NCBI GenBank assembly: GCA_017644045.1
Contig: JAEPMI010000008.1
Span: 124,001-188,000, forward strand
DNA from: Deltaproteobacteria bacterium
GTDB taxonomy: Bacteria > Myxococcota_A > Polyangia > Polyangiales > Houyiibacteriaceae
Reading direction: 5' to 3'
Length of the DNA stretch: 64,000 bases
The notes beneath the pieces are model-generated. The model worked only from the letters and a program-made list of their open reading frames with translations. It searched no databases and was not told the DNA's origin. Each line of letters starts with the position of its first letter. The stretch's first letter is position 1. The position numbers and the translations under genes are program-made. This document shows positions 1 to 8,417 of this stretch, piece by piece.

Positions 1-24
1 GGACGGGGAGGGTGAGTGTCTTCG

Positions 25-264
25 TCATCCGTCTCTCGACTGTCGTCGCAGGATCGTGCCTTCGAGGGCGTGGTTGTAGAGCTCGTCGACGAGCCGATCG
101 CGAACGTCTTCACGCATGTCGCGGACCTCGACGTGAATCATCGGTCCCTCGCTCGGCGGCTCCACCGTGATGGTGGCGAGTTCCGCAAAGGCGGCGGCGG
201 ACTCTTCGACGGCGTCGAGCGCGTAGAGCTCCGCGTGCATGGTGAGGCGCTGGACGTCACTCAC
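25..264 (-). CDS. Short HxsD-like protein (third HxsD-type paralog of the locus)
   Basis: A 79-residue acidic protein that starts at a GTG overlapping the end of the upstream gene by 8 nt, so the two are probably translationally coupled. It carries the layout of HxsD-type proteins (small partners of radical SAM enzymes in His-Xaa-Ser-type systems): an N-terminal strand, the phrase LYALDAV near residue 14, a beta-rich middle and a C-terminal helix with LVDELYNHALE. The same order (F/LYPLDAV, then NELLNQA) is seen in the two larger paralogs here. It is shorter than they are and has no acidic tail. No catalytic residues are evident, so a scaffold or peptide-binding role is inference. It is the last gene of the minus-strand operon that I can see; the operon may continue left of the window. 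Confidence 0.6.
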   Translation of the reverse strand: MSDVQRLTMHAELYALDAVEESAAAFAELATITVEPPSEGPMIHVEVRDMREDVRDRLVDELYNHALEGTILRRQSRDG

Positions 265-691
265 TGGAGGCCCCCGGCAGCGGTAGCTCGAGCTCGTCGT
301 CGGCGAGATCGTCGTCGTCCAGCTCCCCGAGGAGTGCCTCGAGGGTCGCGTCTCGGTCGGCGAACGAGCGCGACATGTAGGCGTCGCGGACGCGCCGGGT
401 GCGATCGGCCAGGGTTCGGCGAATGGCCTGATTGAGCAGCTCGTTCGCGAACTCCCCGCAGACCGCCGCCGGCGGGGTGCGCCCGTCGCGGCTCAGCAAG
501 CGAACCTCGATCACTCCGTCGCTCGTGCGCTCGAGGCGGACATAGGCCCGGCCCAAGAAGCTCGAGCACACGCCATAGACGACGTCGAGCGGGAAGAGCG
601 CCTCGTCCACGTAGAGTTTGGCCGCTCCCTCCTCCACCACCGGCCCGAGCGGGATCTCAGGCCCTCGGCTCGTCGCCTTCTGCATTTCCAT
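257..691 (-). CDS. HxsD-like protein with acidic tail
   Basis: A 144-residue protein. Residues about 25-110 match the HxsD pattern: YVDEALFPLDVVYG, a Cys-containing turn, RAYVRLERTSDG, then a helical segment GEFANELLNQAIRRTLADRT typical of the family. The last 25 residues are very acidic (LDDDDLADDELELPLPG), and the paralog at 4405-4878 has a similar tail. HxsD proteins accompany radical SAM peptide-modifying enzymes; their exact role is unsettled. The ATG at 691 overlaps the TGA of the upstream Tat-signal protein gene (TGATG), and the stop overlaps the next HxsD-like start, giving a tight three-gene operon divergent from the rSAM/HExxH operon. Confidence 0.72.
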   Translation of the reverse strand: MEMQKATSRGPEIPLGPVVEEGAAKLYVDEALFPLDVVYGVCSSFLGRAYVRLERTSDGVIEVRLLSRDGRTPPAAVCGEFANELLNQAIRRTLADRTRRVRDAYMSRSFADRDATLEALLGELDDDDLADDELELPLPGASSE

Positions 692-1188
692 CACGCGGGC
701 GAGGGCTTCGGAGGTTCGTGGTGTGTGCTGAACGCTTCGAGCGCGGCGCTCGAGGCGCCCGGCTCGTTGGCGGCGATTCGGCGCGCGAGCGCCAGGGTCG
801 CGCGCCCGACCCCTTCGGGCGTGGTGGTGTCGCCCTGCGCGCCGTTCATCAGCACGAGGTCGAAGTGGCGAGTGGACGCCAGGCCGCGCTCGTGCGCTGG
901 GTTCCGTCGACAGAGGTGCACGACCGCGGTGGCCCCCGACGCGTGGCGCATGTGAATCGCGGCGCGCCCGTCCGTGACCGGGTCCATGCCAGCGAACGAC
1001 CAGCCATCGACGAGCGGGCTGCCGGCGTCCAGGGGAGCCAGTGCCCAGGCCGCGTCGACCGGCGCCGCCACGGGGCTGGGCGCGGGGGCGTCCGCGCGGG
1101 CTCTCGACCGCGAGAGTGTCCCGGTCCCGAGGGCTCCGGCGACCGCGGTCAGTCCTGTGGTGGCAATCCAGTCGCGTCGTGTGCGCAT
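691..1188 (-). CDS. Tat-signal exported protein of unknown function, candidate substrate of the rSAM locus
   Basis: A 165-residue protein that opens with a twin-arginine-type signal (MRTRRDWIATTG, then a hydrophobic Ala/Gly/Leu stretch), followed by an Ala/Pro-rich linker and a mature domain of about 115 residues. The mature part has a GRAAIHMRHASG segment, one Cys (VHLCRRNP) and the motif FDLVLMNGAQGDTTTP. I do not recognise the domain. It is the first gene of the minus-strand operon and is translationally coupled to the HxsD-like gene. It diverges from the first radical SAM gene across a 113-bp shared promoter region. Because the locus has no obvious short precursor peptide, this exported protein, or its mature domain, is a candidate target of the modification enzymes. 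That is inference from position only. Confidence 0.6.
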   Translation of the reverse strand: MRTRRDWIATTGLTAVAGALGTGTLSRSRARADAPAPSPVAAPVDAAWALAPLDAGSPLVDGWSFAGMDPVTDGRAAIHMRHASGATAVVHLCRRNPAHERGLASTRHFDLVLMNGAQGDTTTPEGVGRATLALARRIAANEPGASSAALEAFSTHHEPPKPSPA

Positions 1189-1301
1189 CGGTTTCGACCT
1201 CACCGGAAGAGTACCGGCTGGGACGGATTCCCACAAGCGCCAGAGCGACCGTCTCGGCCCGCGACAACGGGCTTCTGCTGCGGTACGATTCCAGTCCGAG
1301 C

Positions 1302-3140
1302 ATGCGGAAGCCCTCCCATGACGACATGCTTCTTCGCGAGCAGGTCGCGAACGAGTCGAAACACTGGGTGCGGGCGGTGACCGCCTGCAACAGCCGCTGC
1401 CTCTTCTGCCTGGACTCCGACACCCCACGAGGGGTGGTCCTGCCGACGGAGGAGGTCCAGGCCGAGCTCCGGCGTGGCCGCGACGAGCTGGGCGCCACGC
1501 GAGTGGTCATCTCCGGTGGCGAGGCCAGCCTCCACCCGAGCTTCATGGAGCTGATCGCGTACGCCAAGGAGATCGGCTATCGGCGCGTGCAGACCGTGAC
1601 CAACGGCTACCGCTTCGGCGAGCCCGGCTTTCTCCAGGCCGCTCTCGACGCGGGCCTCGGGGAGATCACCTACTCGCTCCACGGCCATGACGCCGAGCTC
1701 CACGACCGGCTCACGGGAACACCGGGCGCCTTCCGACGCATCACCCGCGCGATGCTCGCCTCGGTGCGCGACGGCCGCCCCATCGTCAACGTCGACGTCT
1801 GCATCAACAAGCAGAACGTGGCCGCCCTCGACAAGATCATCGAGCTCTCCATCGCCCTCGGCGTCCGCGAGTTCGATCTGCTCCACGTGATCCCGCAGGC
1901 GGCCGCCTACGACAATCGCGACGAGCTCTTCTACGACCCGCGGGACCACTTGGACGTGCTGCAGCGGGTGTTCCGCCTCGCGCGGCACCCGCGGGTCACG
2001 GTGTGGACCAACCGCTTCCCGGTGGCGATGCTCGAGGGGCTGGAAGACCTGATCCAGGACCCGCACAAAATGCTCGACGAGATCAACGGCCGGCGCTTTC
2101 AGGTCCAGCGCTACCTCGACCACGGCGAGCCGCTCGACTGCCGCGACCCGGAGCGTTGCCAGCACTGCTTCATCGCGCCGATGTGCTCCTCCGTGGACGA
2201 GACGATCGCCAAGCAGCGGGAGAGCGCCTTCGAGGTCTGGGACCTCGGGGACGGCTCCATCGACGGTGGCGAGCTCCCCTTCGGCACCACGCGGATCGCC
2301 CTGGACGTGGAGGGGCTCGAAGACGCCAAGGCGGCCCTCGCCAGCCACGAGTCGCCGCTCTGGCTCCGGCCCCGAGACGCCTTCGCGCTCGACGAGCTCA
2401 CGCCGCGGGGGCCGCTGTGGCTGACCGCACGGACCCGGGAGCAGCTCGAGTCGTGGATCGGCGACGTGAGCCCGGAGTCGGTCCACCGGATCCAGATCGA
2501 GCTCACCGGCGAGATCGCTCCCTGGCTACTGGAGCACGCCGACACCCTCGCCGACCACGCGGAGCGGATCTGGATCCACCAGCCCAGCTACGAGCACCTG
2601 GCCGACGCGCGCGCCCACGACGTCCGACACCCGCGCGGGTTCTTCGCCGCCCTCCGCGACGCCGTGGGCCGCCCCCTCGCGGTGAGCGGTCTGCCGAGCT
2701 GCCTCGTGCCCGGCATGACGCTCATCGAGCCGCCCGCGACGCTGGAGCTGGGCCTCTTCGACCCGGACTCGGGCCGAGCGCGCATTCGCGAGCTCGCGCG
2801 GGCGCACGTGCGGCACCACTACCGGAGCAAGTCGCTGCGCTGCCGCGACTGCCGGGTCGACGCCCGCTGCCCCGGCGCCCACATCCACCTGCTCCGCGAC
2901 CAAGGGCTCGGCATCCTCCGCCCCTGGACCGAGGGCCCCGCCGCAGACGCTGCGGAGGCACGCGCGAGGGCGCTGCACCCGGAACCGCTCCGGGACGTCG
3001 CGGCCGGCTCGCCGCCGGTCGGGCCGAGCCCCAGCCTGCCTGGGTTCGCTCAGCCCACCGAGCCGGTAGTCGACCCGCTCGGCCTCATCGCCGAGCAGCG
3101 GCTTCTCCGCCGCCGCCGGCGCGCGGCGGAACCCACATGA
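1302..3140 (+). CDS. Radical SAM protein 1 with mid and C-terminal Cys clusters
   Basis: A 612-residue radical SAM enzyme. With the start at 1302 the iron-sulfur motif CNSRCLFC lies at residues 29-36, followed by the SAM-binding glycine motif VISGGEA. An SPASM/twitch-like Cys group follows the barrel (CRDPERCQHCFIAPMC, about residues 285-300). A further domain of about 280 residues ends in a second Cys group (RCRDCRVDARCPG), suggesting additional cluster binding or a duplicated auxiliary domain. ATG 1326 is an alternative start. It is the first gene of a plus-strand operon and overlaps the next start as ATGA. Radical SAM enzymes of this kind modify peptide side chains; the substrate and reaction here are unknown. 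Confidence 0.85.
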   Translation: MRKPSHDDMLLREQVANESKHWVRAVTACNSRCLFCLDSDTPRGVVLPTEEVQAELRRGRDELGATRVVISGGEASLHPSFMELIAYAKEIGYRRVQTVTNGYRFGEPGFLQAALDAGLGEITYSLHGHDAELHDRLTGTPGAFRRITRAMLASVRDGRPIVNVDVCINKQNVAALDKIIELSIALGVREFDLLHVIPQAAAYDNRDELFYDPRDHLDVLQRVFRLARHPRVTVWTNRFPVAMLEGLEDLIQDPHKMLDEINGRRFQVQRYLDHGEPLDCRDPERCQHCFIAPMCSSVDETIAKQRESAFEVWDLGDGSIDGGELPFGTTRIALDVEGLEDAKAALASHESPLWLRPRDAFALDELTPRGPLWLTARTREQLESWIGDVSPESVHRIQIELTGEIAPWLLEHADTLADHAERIWIHQPSYEHLADARAHDVRHPRGFFAALRDAVGRPLAVSGLPSCLVPGMTLIEPPATLELGLFDPDSGRARIRELARAHVRHHYRSKSLRCRDCRVDARCPGAHIHLLRDQGLGILRPWTEGPAADAAEARARALHPEPLRDVAAGSPPVGPSPSLPGFAQPTEPVVDPLGLIAEQRLLRRRRRAAEPT

Positions 3141-4408
3141 GCGCCGCGACCGGATTCCTCGTCGTTCCTCGGGAGGGCGAGCAACTGACCGCGCGGGTGC
3201 TTCGCAAGTCCCGGCTCCTCGGCGCGCGCGCGCTACTCACCCTACCCAGCCGGGGGCTGCCACCTTCGCTCGCTGGCGCGTCGACCCAGCTTCGCCGCGC
3301 GCTGAAGACGCTCCTCGGCGCCGCGCCGGAAGAGACGCTCCGCGCCCTCGGCGCCCCCGAGGTCGTGCCCTGGCTCGGCTGCGTGGTCCGCGGGTCCCTG
3401 CCACTCGACGAGGGCCTTCGTGGTCTGGTCCCGCCGCTGATGGTCGAGCTCGGCACGACCGTTCCCCGTCCGGCGCTCGAGCGGATGGGCCAGCTCCTAT
3501 GGGACGTGCCCGTCGAGCGGCTGGCCGACCCGCAGCGCGGCGGCGAGCTGCGCTTCGACGGCCCGGCCGCTGGGCTGCTCCTCGACGCCACCGGAGTCGA
3601 GCTCCGCGATCGGAGCGGTGCGCTCCACGCGCTCGCCGACCTGCCCGTGGAGCGGACGCTCCACGACGTCGGACCGCTCCCGGGTCGCCTCGCGCTACGG
3701 GACGCAAACCCGCTCTTCGCCCTCGAGGCCCACCCGGACAAGCAGGGCAACGCGGTGGATCTCGGCGACCGATCGGTCGACGCGTGGACCTCGGCGCTCG
3801 CCGATGCGCTCGCGGCGGTCGAGGCTGCCGTGCCAGCGCTCGCGGCCGAGATGAGAGAGAGCCTCTGTCGCATCCTGCCCGTCGGTCACGACGAGCGCGT
3901 GCACATGTCCGCGTCCTACGTGGAAGCCCCCGGCACCGTGTACCTCAGCCTCCACCCGAGCACGCTGACCCTCGCCGAGGCCCTGATCCACGAGACCCAG
4001 CACGGCAAGCTCAACGCCCTGCGCTGGCTCGACCCGCTCCTGACCAACGACCGCTCGGAGACCGTGGTCTCGCCCATCCGCCCGGACCCGCGCCCCGTCG
4101 AAGGGGTCTTGCTCGCTGCGCACGCCTTCGTCCCGGTCGCGCTCCTGCACCAGCGCCTCGCCGAGCAGCAGCACCCGCTGACCCGAAACCCTGCCTTCGA
4201 CCGCCGCCGCGCGGAGGTCCTGGCCACCAACTCCGACGCCCTTCGGACCTTGCACCGGTTCGGCCGGTGGACACCCCAGGGCGTGCGGGTCTTCGAAGCG
4301 CTCCAGAGCGTTCACGACGAAACGGTGCTCGCCGCCGACGACGCCTTGCTGCGCCCCATCCGCATCGACGCAGCTGCTATGCTGACGCCATCCCCACCGA
4401 CCCCATGA
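3137..4408 (+). CDS. HExxH-motif putative peptide beta-hydroxylase (aKG-HExxH type)
   Basis: A 423-residue protein. Its C-terminal half contains ALIHETQHGKLNAL (HETQH at residues 285-289), followed by IRPDPRPVEGVLLAAHAFV. This matches the family of HExxH proteins found in RiPP and radical SAM loci (mod_HExxH), members of which have been characterised as alpha-ketoglutarate-dependent peptide beta-hydroxylases. The H-x-x-x-H plus downstream DPRP/H spacing is conserved. The N-terminal 200 residues are poorly recognisable. Start and stop overlap both neighbours as ATGA, so it is firmly part of the rSAM/HxsD operon. The expected role is hydroxylation of a side chain of the locus substrate. The family call rests on motif pattern, not on a search. 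Confidence 0.78.
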   Translation: MSAATGFLVVPREGEQLTARVLRKSRLLGARALLTLPSRGLPPSLAGASTQLRRALKTLLGAAPEETLRALGAPEVVPWLGCVVRGSLPLDEGLRGLVPPLMVELGTTVPRPALERMGQLLWDVPVERLADPQRGGELRFDGPAAGLLLDATGVELRDRSGALHALADLPVERTLHDVGPLPGRLALRDANPLFALEAHPDKQGNAVDLGDRSVDAWTSALADALAAVEAAVPALAAEMRESLCRILPVGHDERVHMSASYVEAPGTVYLSLHPSTLTLAEALIHETQHGKLNALRWLDPLLTNDRSETVVSPIRPDPRPVEGVLLAAHAFVPVALLHQRLAEQQHPLTRNPAFDRRRAEVLATNSDALRTLHRFGRWTPQGVRVFEALQSVHDETVLAADDALLRPIRIDAAAMLTPSPPTP

Positions 4409-4878
4409 CCGAACCCGCACTCTCGTCTCCTACCCCCCCAGAGCCCGCCGAGGGCATGCCCGAGATCGCCTACGAGGTGGTCGATGGGAGCCTCGACGTG
4501 CGCGTCGGCGAGGGGAGCGTTCCCCGGGAGGCCGTCTTCGACGCGGCGCTCGAGTTGGTGGACCGCTGCTACGTGTACTTCCGCCGGGAGGCGGACGACG
4601 TGCTCGCGGTTCGCTTCGTGCCGCGCGCGCCGGTGGCGGACGAGCAGGTGGAGGCGCTGGTCCACGGCTTCGCCGAGCGTTTGGCCCACGCCATCACGAG
4701 CACCCGCGTGGCCTTGGCCGCGGGACAGCTCCGCGACTACTACACCGCTCGCGCGCTCTTCAGCTCGGGCAGCGTCGTCACCGTCGACGACCTGCTCGCC
4801 GAGCTCGACGACGAAGAGCTCGACGACGACCCGCTCGAGGTCGACGTGCCCTGGGCGCCGAAGGCCGCCGACGACTGA
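4405..4878 (+). CDS. HxsD-like protein with acidic tail (plus-strand operon)
   Basis: A 157-residue protein. After a Pro-rich N-terminal 20 residues comes an HxsD-like core: VREGSVPREAVFDAALELV-type start, DRCYVYFRREADD, and the helix VEALVHGFAERLAHA. The C-terminal 35 residues are acidic (LLAELDDEELDDDPLEVDV), closely resembling the tail of the 257-691 paralog. The start overlaps the HExxH gene stop (ATGA) and the next rSAM gene begins 6 nt after its stop, so it is translated with both enzymes. HxsD proteins are presumed partners of radical SAM maturases. Here it probably serves rSAM 1 or rSAM 2; which one is unknown. Confidence 0.7.
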   Translation: MTEPALSSPTPPEPAEGMPEIAYEVVDGSLDVRVGEGSVPREAVFDAALELVDRCYVYFRREADDVLAVRFVPRAPVADEQVEALVHGFAERLAHAITSTRVALAAGQLRDYYTARALFSSGSVVTVDDLLAELDDEELDDDPLEVDVPWAPKAADD

Positions 4879-4884
4879 CGCGGG

Positions 4885-6084
4885 ATGGCCAACATCGGCT
4901 ACATCCAGGTCGTCCGCCACTGCAACCACTTCTGCGGTTTCTGCTCGAACCCCACGAGCCCCTACGTCCACACCCGCGAGACCCTCCGCGCCCTCGTCGA
5001 CGATCTGGTGGCCCGCGACTACTACGGGGTCGTGCTCACCGGCGGTGAGCCGACGCTCCACCCCGAGCTCCCCGAGACCATCGGCTACGCGAAGTCCCGG
5101 GGCCTGCACGTCCGGATGATCACCAACGGGTCACGGTTGGCCCAGCCCGACTTCGCTCGCGCCGTCGCCGAAGCCGGTCTCGACCTCGTCCACGTCTCCG
5201 TCTACTCGGTGCGCCCCGAGGTCGAGGCGCGCCTCCGGGGCACCGACGACACCCTCGGGCGGGCGTTCGCGGCCATCGAGAACGCTGCCGACCACGGGGT
5301 CGCGGTCAACGTCAACTGCGTCATCAACAAGCTCAACGCCGACCACCTCGACGAGAACGTTCGGTACTTCATCGAGCACCATCCACGGGTGCGCCACTTC
5401 GTGTGGAACAACCTCGACCCATCGATGGGGCGCGCCGAGGTCAACCAGGCGCTCTTCCTCCATCGCCTCACGGACATGCGCGACTCGCTCTTCCGCGCGC
5501 TCCGATTGCTCCACGCCACGGCCCGCACCTTCCGCGTGGAGCGGGTGCCGCTCTGCTTCATGCCCGAGTTCGCCTGGGCGAGCACCGAGACCCGCAAGAT
5601 CGTCAAGGGCGAGGAGCGCATCGTGCACTTCCTCGACCAGAAGCAGACGGTTCGCCAGACCGAGTGGGACCACATCTATGCGGAGGGATGCCCCGAGTGT
5701 TCGCTGCGACCGATCTGCGGTGGCCTCTTCGAGCGGGGCGACGCCTTCGACCCGGCCGAGCTCGTGCCGCTGCGTGTCCCACTTCGCCCCATCGCCGAGG
5801 CGGTCATCGGAGACCCGAGCGACCCCTCCTACCCGCTCCGGAGCTTCGAGGAGTGGGAGCCGGACTTCCTGCGGCGCCTGGAAGAGGCGAAGTCCCTGCC
5901 TCGCCTCGACACTTCCGGCGAACTCCCGCCGCCGGAGATGCGGCCGGATGCGCCACCGGTCGGCCAGGTCACCGACCGGAGCGCTGCCCGCTATCGGCGC
6001 GAGATGGAAACGGTCGCCCGGCGCGCGCGGTCCAGCGGCGTGGCCCCCGAGCGGCCGCACCGGCTGCACGTCATCGACGACTGA
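4885..6084 (+). CDS. Radical SAM protein 2
   Basis: A 399-residue radical SAM enzyme. The cluster motif CNHFCGFC is at residues 13-20, only a few residues from the start, so the N-terminus is minimal. The glycine-rich SAM motif VLTGGEPTLHP follows. A post-barrel Cys group GCPECSLRPICGG lies near residue 275, a partial SPASM/twitch-like site. The last 100 residues are Pro/Arg-rich and probably flexible. It is the final gene of the operon 1302-6084 and converges on a lipoprotein gene 9 nt downstream. The resemblance in the barrel (VNVxCVINKxN) to rSAM 1 suggests the two are paralogs acting in the same pathway. Confidence 0.86.
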   Translation: MANIGYIQVVRHCNHFCGFCSNPTSPYVHTRETLRALVDDLVARDYYGVVLTGGEPTLHPELPETIGYAKSRGLHVRMITNGSRLAQPDFARAVAEAGLDLVHVSVYSVRPEVEARLRGTDDTLGRAFAAIENAADHGVAVNVNCVINKLNADHLDENVRYFIEHHPRVRHFVWNNLDPSMGRAEVNQALFLHRLTDMRDSLFRALRLLHATARTFRVERVPLCFMPEFAWASTETRKIVKGEERIVHFLDQKQTVRQTEWDHIYAEGCPECSLRPICGGLFERGDAFDPAELVPLRVPLRPIAEAVIGDPSDPSYPLRSFEEWEPDFLRRLEEAKSLPRLDTSGELPPPEMRPDAPPVGQVTDRSAARYRREMETVARRARSSGVAPERPHRLHVIDD

Positions 6085-6093
6085 CGCGGACGC

Positions 6094-6942
6094 TCAGTCG
6101 CAGCCGATGACGGCCTCGAAGTCGCTGGTCTGGAGCGTCTCGTGGGCGGCGACGTCCGAGAAGTGCACGCGCGTGTCGCCCATGCGGTGATCCATCGCGA
6201 GGGTCAGCGGACCGACCTGCTGGTAGTCGCCGAAGCTCGCGTAGCGGGCGCCCTCCTCGCCGCTGGCCTGGTGCTCCCAGGAGGCGATGCGACCGTGCTC
6301 CACCTCGAGCACGTAGCGGTCACCCGGCGTGAGGCCCACGCCATCGAACGTGAGCTCGAGCTGTGCGGGCCCGCCCTCGCACTCCTTGCGGCCCTGGTGC
6401 ACGCCAGGGTCGAGGAGCTTCAGGGGCACCATCAGCCAGTACGAGTCGTTGACCCAGCGCTGGTGAGCCGCTTCGGCGAGCTCGTCGAGGGCCTCGCCCG
6501 TCGCCGGTTCGGCGTCCACGTGTCCGCAGGCGCTGCCGTCTTCGACGTTCACGATCGCCTCGTGCCGTCGGCCGTCCGAGTCCACCCAGCTGACGCGGTC
6601 CCGCTCACCGCGCCGGTCCCAGCGGTGCGTGGCCGCGAAGACCTCCGAGTCGCCTTCACTCACGACGAACCGAAAGTCGAGCTGGGCCACCCGATGGAGT
6701 TCTTCGCCACCCGCGGCCGCCCAGACTTCGCGGGCGAGGGCGGTGCCCGGCGAGAGATCGTGCATGAGAGGGTCGGTACGCTGCTGAGACGCCCGCAGGG
6801 CTTGGCCGTCTTCGGCCATCACTGGCTCGTCCGCGACGGCCTCGTCGTCGCCGGTGCCCTCGCCGCTCGTCGGGGGCTCGGCGCAGGCGACGAGAAGGCC
6901 CCCCAAGAGAAGTGCGCACAGGGGATGACGCCAACCAACCAC
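6094..6942 (-). CDS. Predicted lipoprotein, unknown function
   Basis: A protein of about 282 residues with a lipoprotein signal (hydrophobic run ending LLVACAEP) and a Ser/Gly/acidic linker. The mature domain has features of outer-membrane lipoprotein-sorting-like beta proteins: DFRFVVSEGDSEVFAATHRWD, a SYWLMVPLKLLDPG segment and alternating strands to the C-terminus. The GTG at 6942 is chosen because it places the signal peptide at the N-terminus; the longer ATG start at 7041 would add a non-signal leader overlapping the divergent gene. It sits between two radical SAM genes of the modification locus, so a role in handling the exported product is possible but unproven. Confidence 0.65.
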   Translation of the reverse strand: MVGWRHPLCALLLGGLLVACAEPPTSGEGTGDDEAVADEPVMAEDGQALRASQQRTDPLMHDLSPGTALAREVWAAAGGEELHRVAQLDFRFVVSEGDSEVFAATHRWDRRGERDRVSWVDSDGRRHEAIVNVEDGSACGHVDAEPATGEALDELAEAAHQRWVNDSYWLMVPLKLLDPGVHQGRKECEGGPAQLELTFDGVGLTPGDRYVLEVEHGRIASWEHQASGEEGARYASFGDYQQVGPLTLAMDHRMGDTRVHFSDVAAHETLQTSDFEAVIGCD

Positions 6943-7039
6943 CTCTGCGGGATACCATATTCGACGGTCGCCATCACCCGGGTCGACCCGATCGGATACC
7001 CTGCCGCGAGTCTCCTCAGCCTCCGCACCACCCAATCCC

Positions 7040-8386
7040 ATGCTGTCGCCCTACCTCGCCATGCTCGAAGCGGACGCCCTGCCGCTCCTGCGCACTTGGT
7101 TGGGGCTCTCCGACGCCGTCTCGCTCCGGTTCCTGACCCATGGGCCAAGGGTGGAGTCGAAGCCGCTCCGAGTCGCGCTCGAAGGGGAGGGGCGCTCCCT
7201 CACCCTCCTTCTCGAGGAGGCCGCGCCCGACGCCAAATGGCGACGGGATGGGTGGCAGGTCACCTGCGTGCGCCCGGACGGCGAGTTCTCGGCTCGGGAT
7301 CCGGTGATCGCCGGTTGGCTTCGCCACCTCGCTCGGCGCTTCGGCGAACCGGCTGGCCGCGCGTCCGACGGTGGCGCGCTCTTCGAGACCCTCGAACACC
7401 TGCGCCTCTTTCACGCCGAGGGCATCGACGACTCGCAGCTCCGGCGCCTCGAGACCGCCACTCACGGTATGCGCGGGTTTCTTCGCATCGGTCACCGTTG
7501 CAATCAGGACTGCACCATCTGTCCGCAGGGCCGCCACTGGCCGTCTGCACCGGAACCGCAGGTGTTCAGGTGGCTGGACGAGCTTGCGGCCGTGGGGGTC
7601 CGTCACCTCACCCTGAGCGGTGGCGAGCCAACCATCTACCCGTGGCTCGCGCGGCTGGTGGAGCGCGCGGCGGGCACGCACGGGATGCGCGTGTTGCTCC
7701 AGACCAACGCCGTTCAGTTCGCCAAGAAGCGAGTGCTGCGGAGACTGACGGACGCGGGCTTGGAGTATGCGTTCGTTTCTTTTCACAGCGCCGACGAGGA
7801 CGTCTCCGACCGGCTGACCCGAGCGCCGGGCACCCATCGGCGCACCGTGGAGGGCATACGCAACGCGCTGGACGCGGGTTTGTGGGTCGGCCTGAACTGC
7901 TGTGTCGACGCGAGCACGGTCGACGGCCTCGAGGCGCACGCGCGCTTCATCGTGGCGCAGTTCGTCACTCCGCGCGCCCACAATCCCGTGGCGCACGTGG
8001 AGTATTCGCAGCCGGGCGCCTACTACGACGAGGCCTCGATGGAGCGGGCCATGGTCTCCCTCGACCGCGTCCGCGCGCCACTCGTCGAGGCGCTGCGGGT
8101 CCTGCGCGACGCGGGCGTGCACGCCGACTGCCTGGGCACGTGCGGCTTTCCCCCGTGCCTCCTTCGCGACGACCCCTCGCTGGTGTCCTGGCGACTCGCT
8201 GGGCGGCTCGACGCCCACGACCGCTCCGCCCGGTGCCATCCCGCCGCCTGCGATGGGTGCGCCGCCCGCGACTACTGCGTGGGCGTCCGCCGCGAGTACC
8301 GCGTGCTCCACGGATCGCGGGGCCTGGTCGCGTTCTCGGCGATGCCCGACGCGGTCGAGGCGCTGGAGGTCGACCCCGAACCGTAG
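7040..8386 (+). CDS. Radical SAM protein 3 with N-terminal extension
   Basis: A 448-residue protein. The [4Fe-4S] motif CNQDCTIC is at residues 154-161, preceded by a domain of about 145 residues unlike the short N-termini of rSAM 1 and 2. This domain could bind the peptide or be an RRE-like module (inference). LTLSGGEPTIYP is the SAM glycine motif. The C-terminal region has CLGTCGFPPCLL and CHPAACDGCAARDYC, giving seven or more Cys in SPASM-like spacing, so auxiliary clusters are likely. It has its own promoter region shared with the divergent lipoprotein gene. It is the third rSAM of the locus and probably acts on the same substrate as the others. Confidence 0.84.
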   Translation: MLSPYLAMLEADALPLLRTWLGLSDAVSLRFLTHGPRVESKPLRVALEGEGRSLTLLLEEAAPDAKWRRDGWQVTCVRPDGEFSARDPVIAGWLRHLARRFGEPAGRASDGGALFETLEHLRLFHAEGIDDSQLRRLETATHGMRGFLRIGHRCNQDCTICPQGRHWPSAPEPQVFRWLDELAAVGVRHLTLSGGEPTIYPWLARLVERAAGTHGMRVLLQTNAVQFAKKRVLRRLTDAGLEYAFVSFHSADEDVSDRLTRAPGTHRRTVEGIRNALDAGLWVGLNCCVDASTVDGLEAHARFIVAQFVTPRAHNPVAHVEYSQPGAYYDEASMERAMVSLDRVRAPLVEALRVLRDAGVHADCLGTCGFPPCLLRDDPSLVSWRLAGRLDAHDRSARCHPAACDGCAARDYCVGVRREYRVLHGSRGLVAFSAMPDAVEALEVDPEP

Positions 8387-8417
8387 CGGCGCCCTCGTCG
8401 TTCGCCCCGAGATTTGG

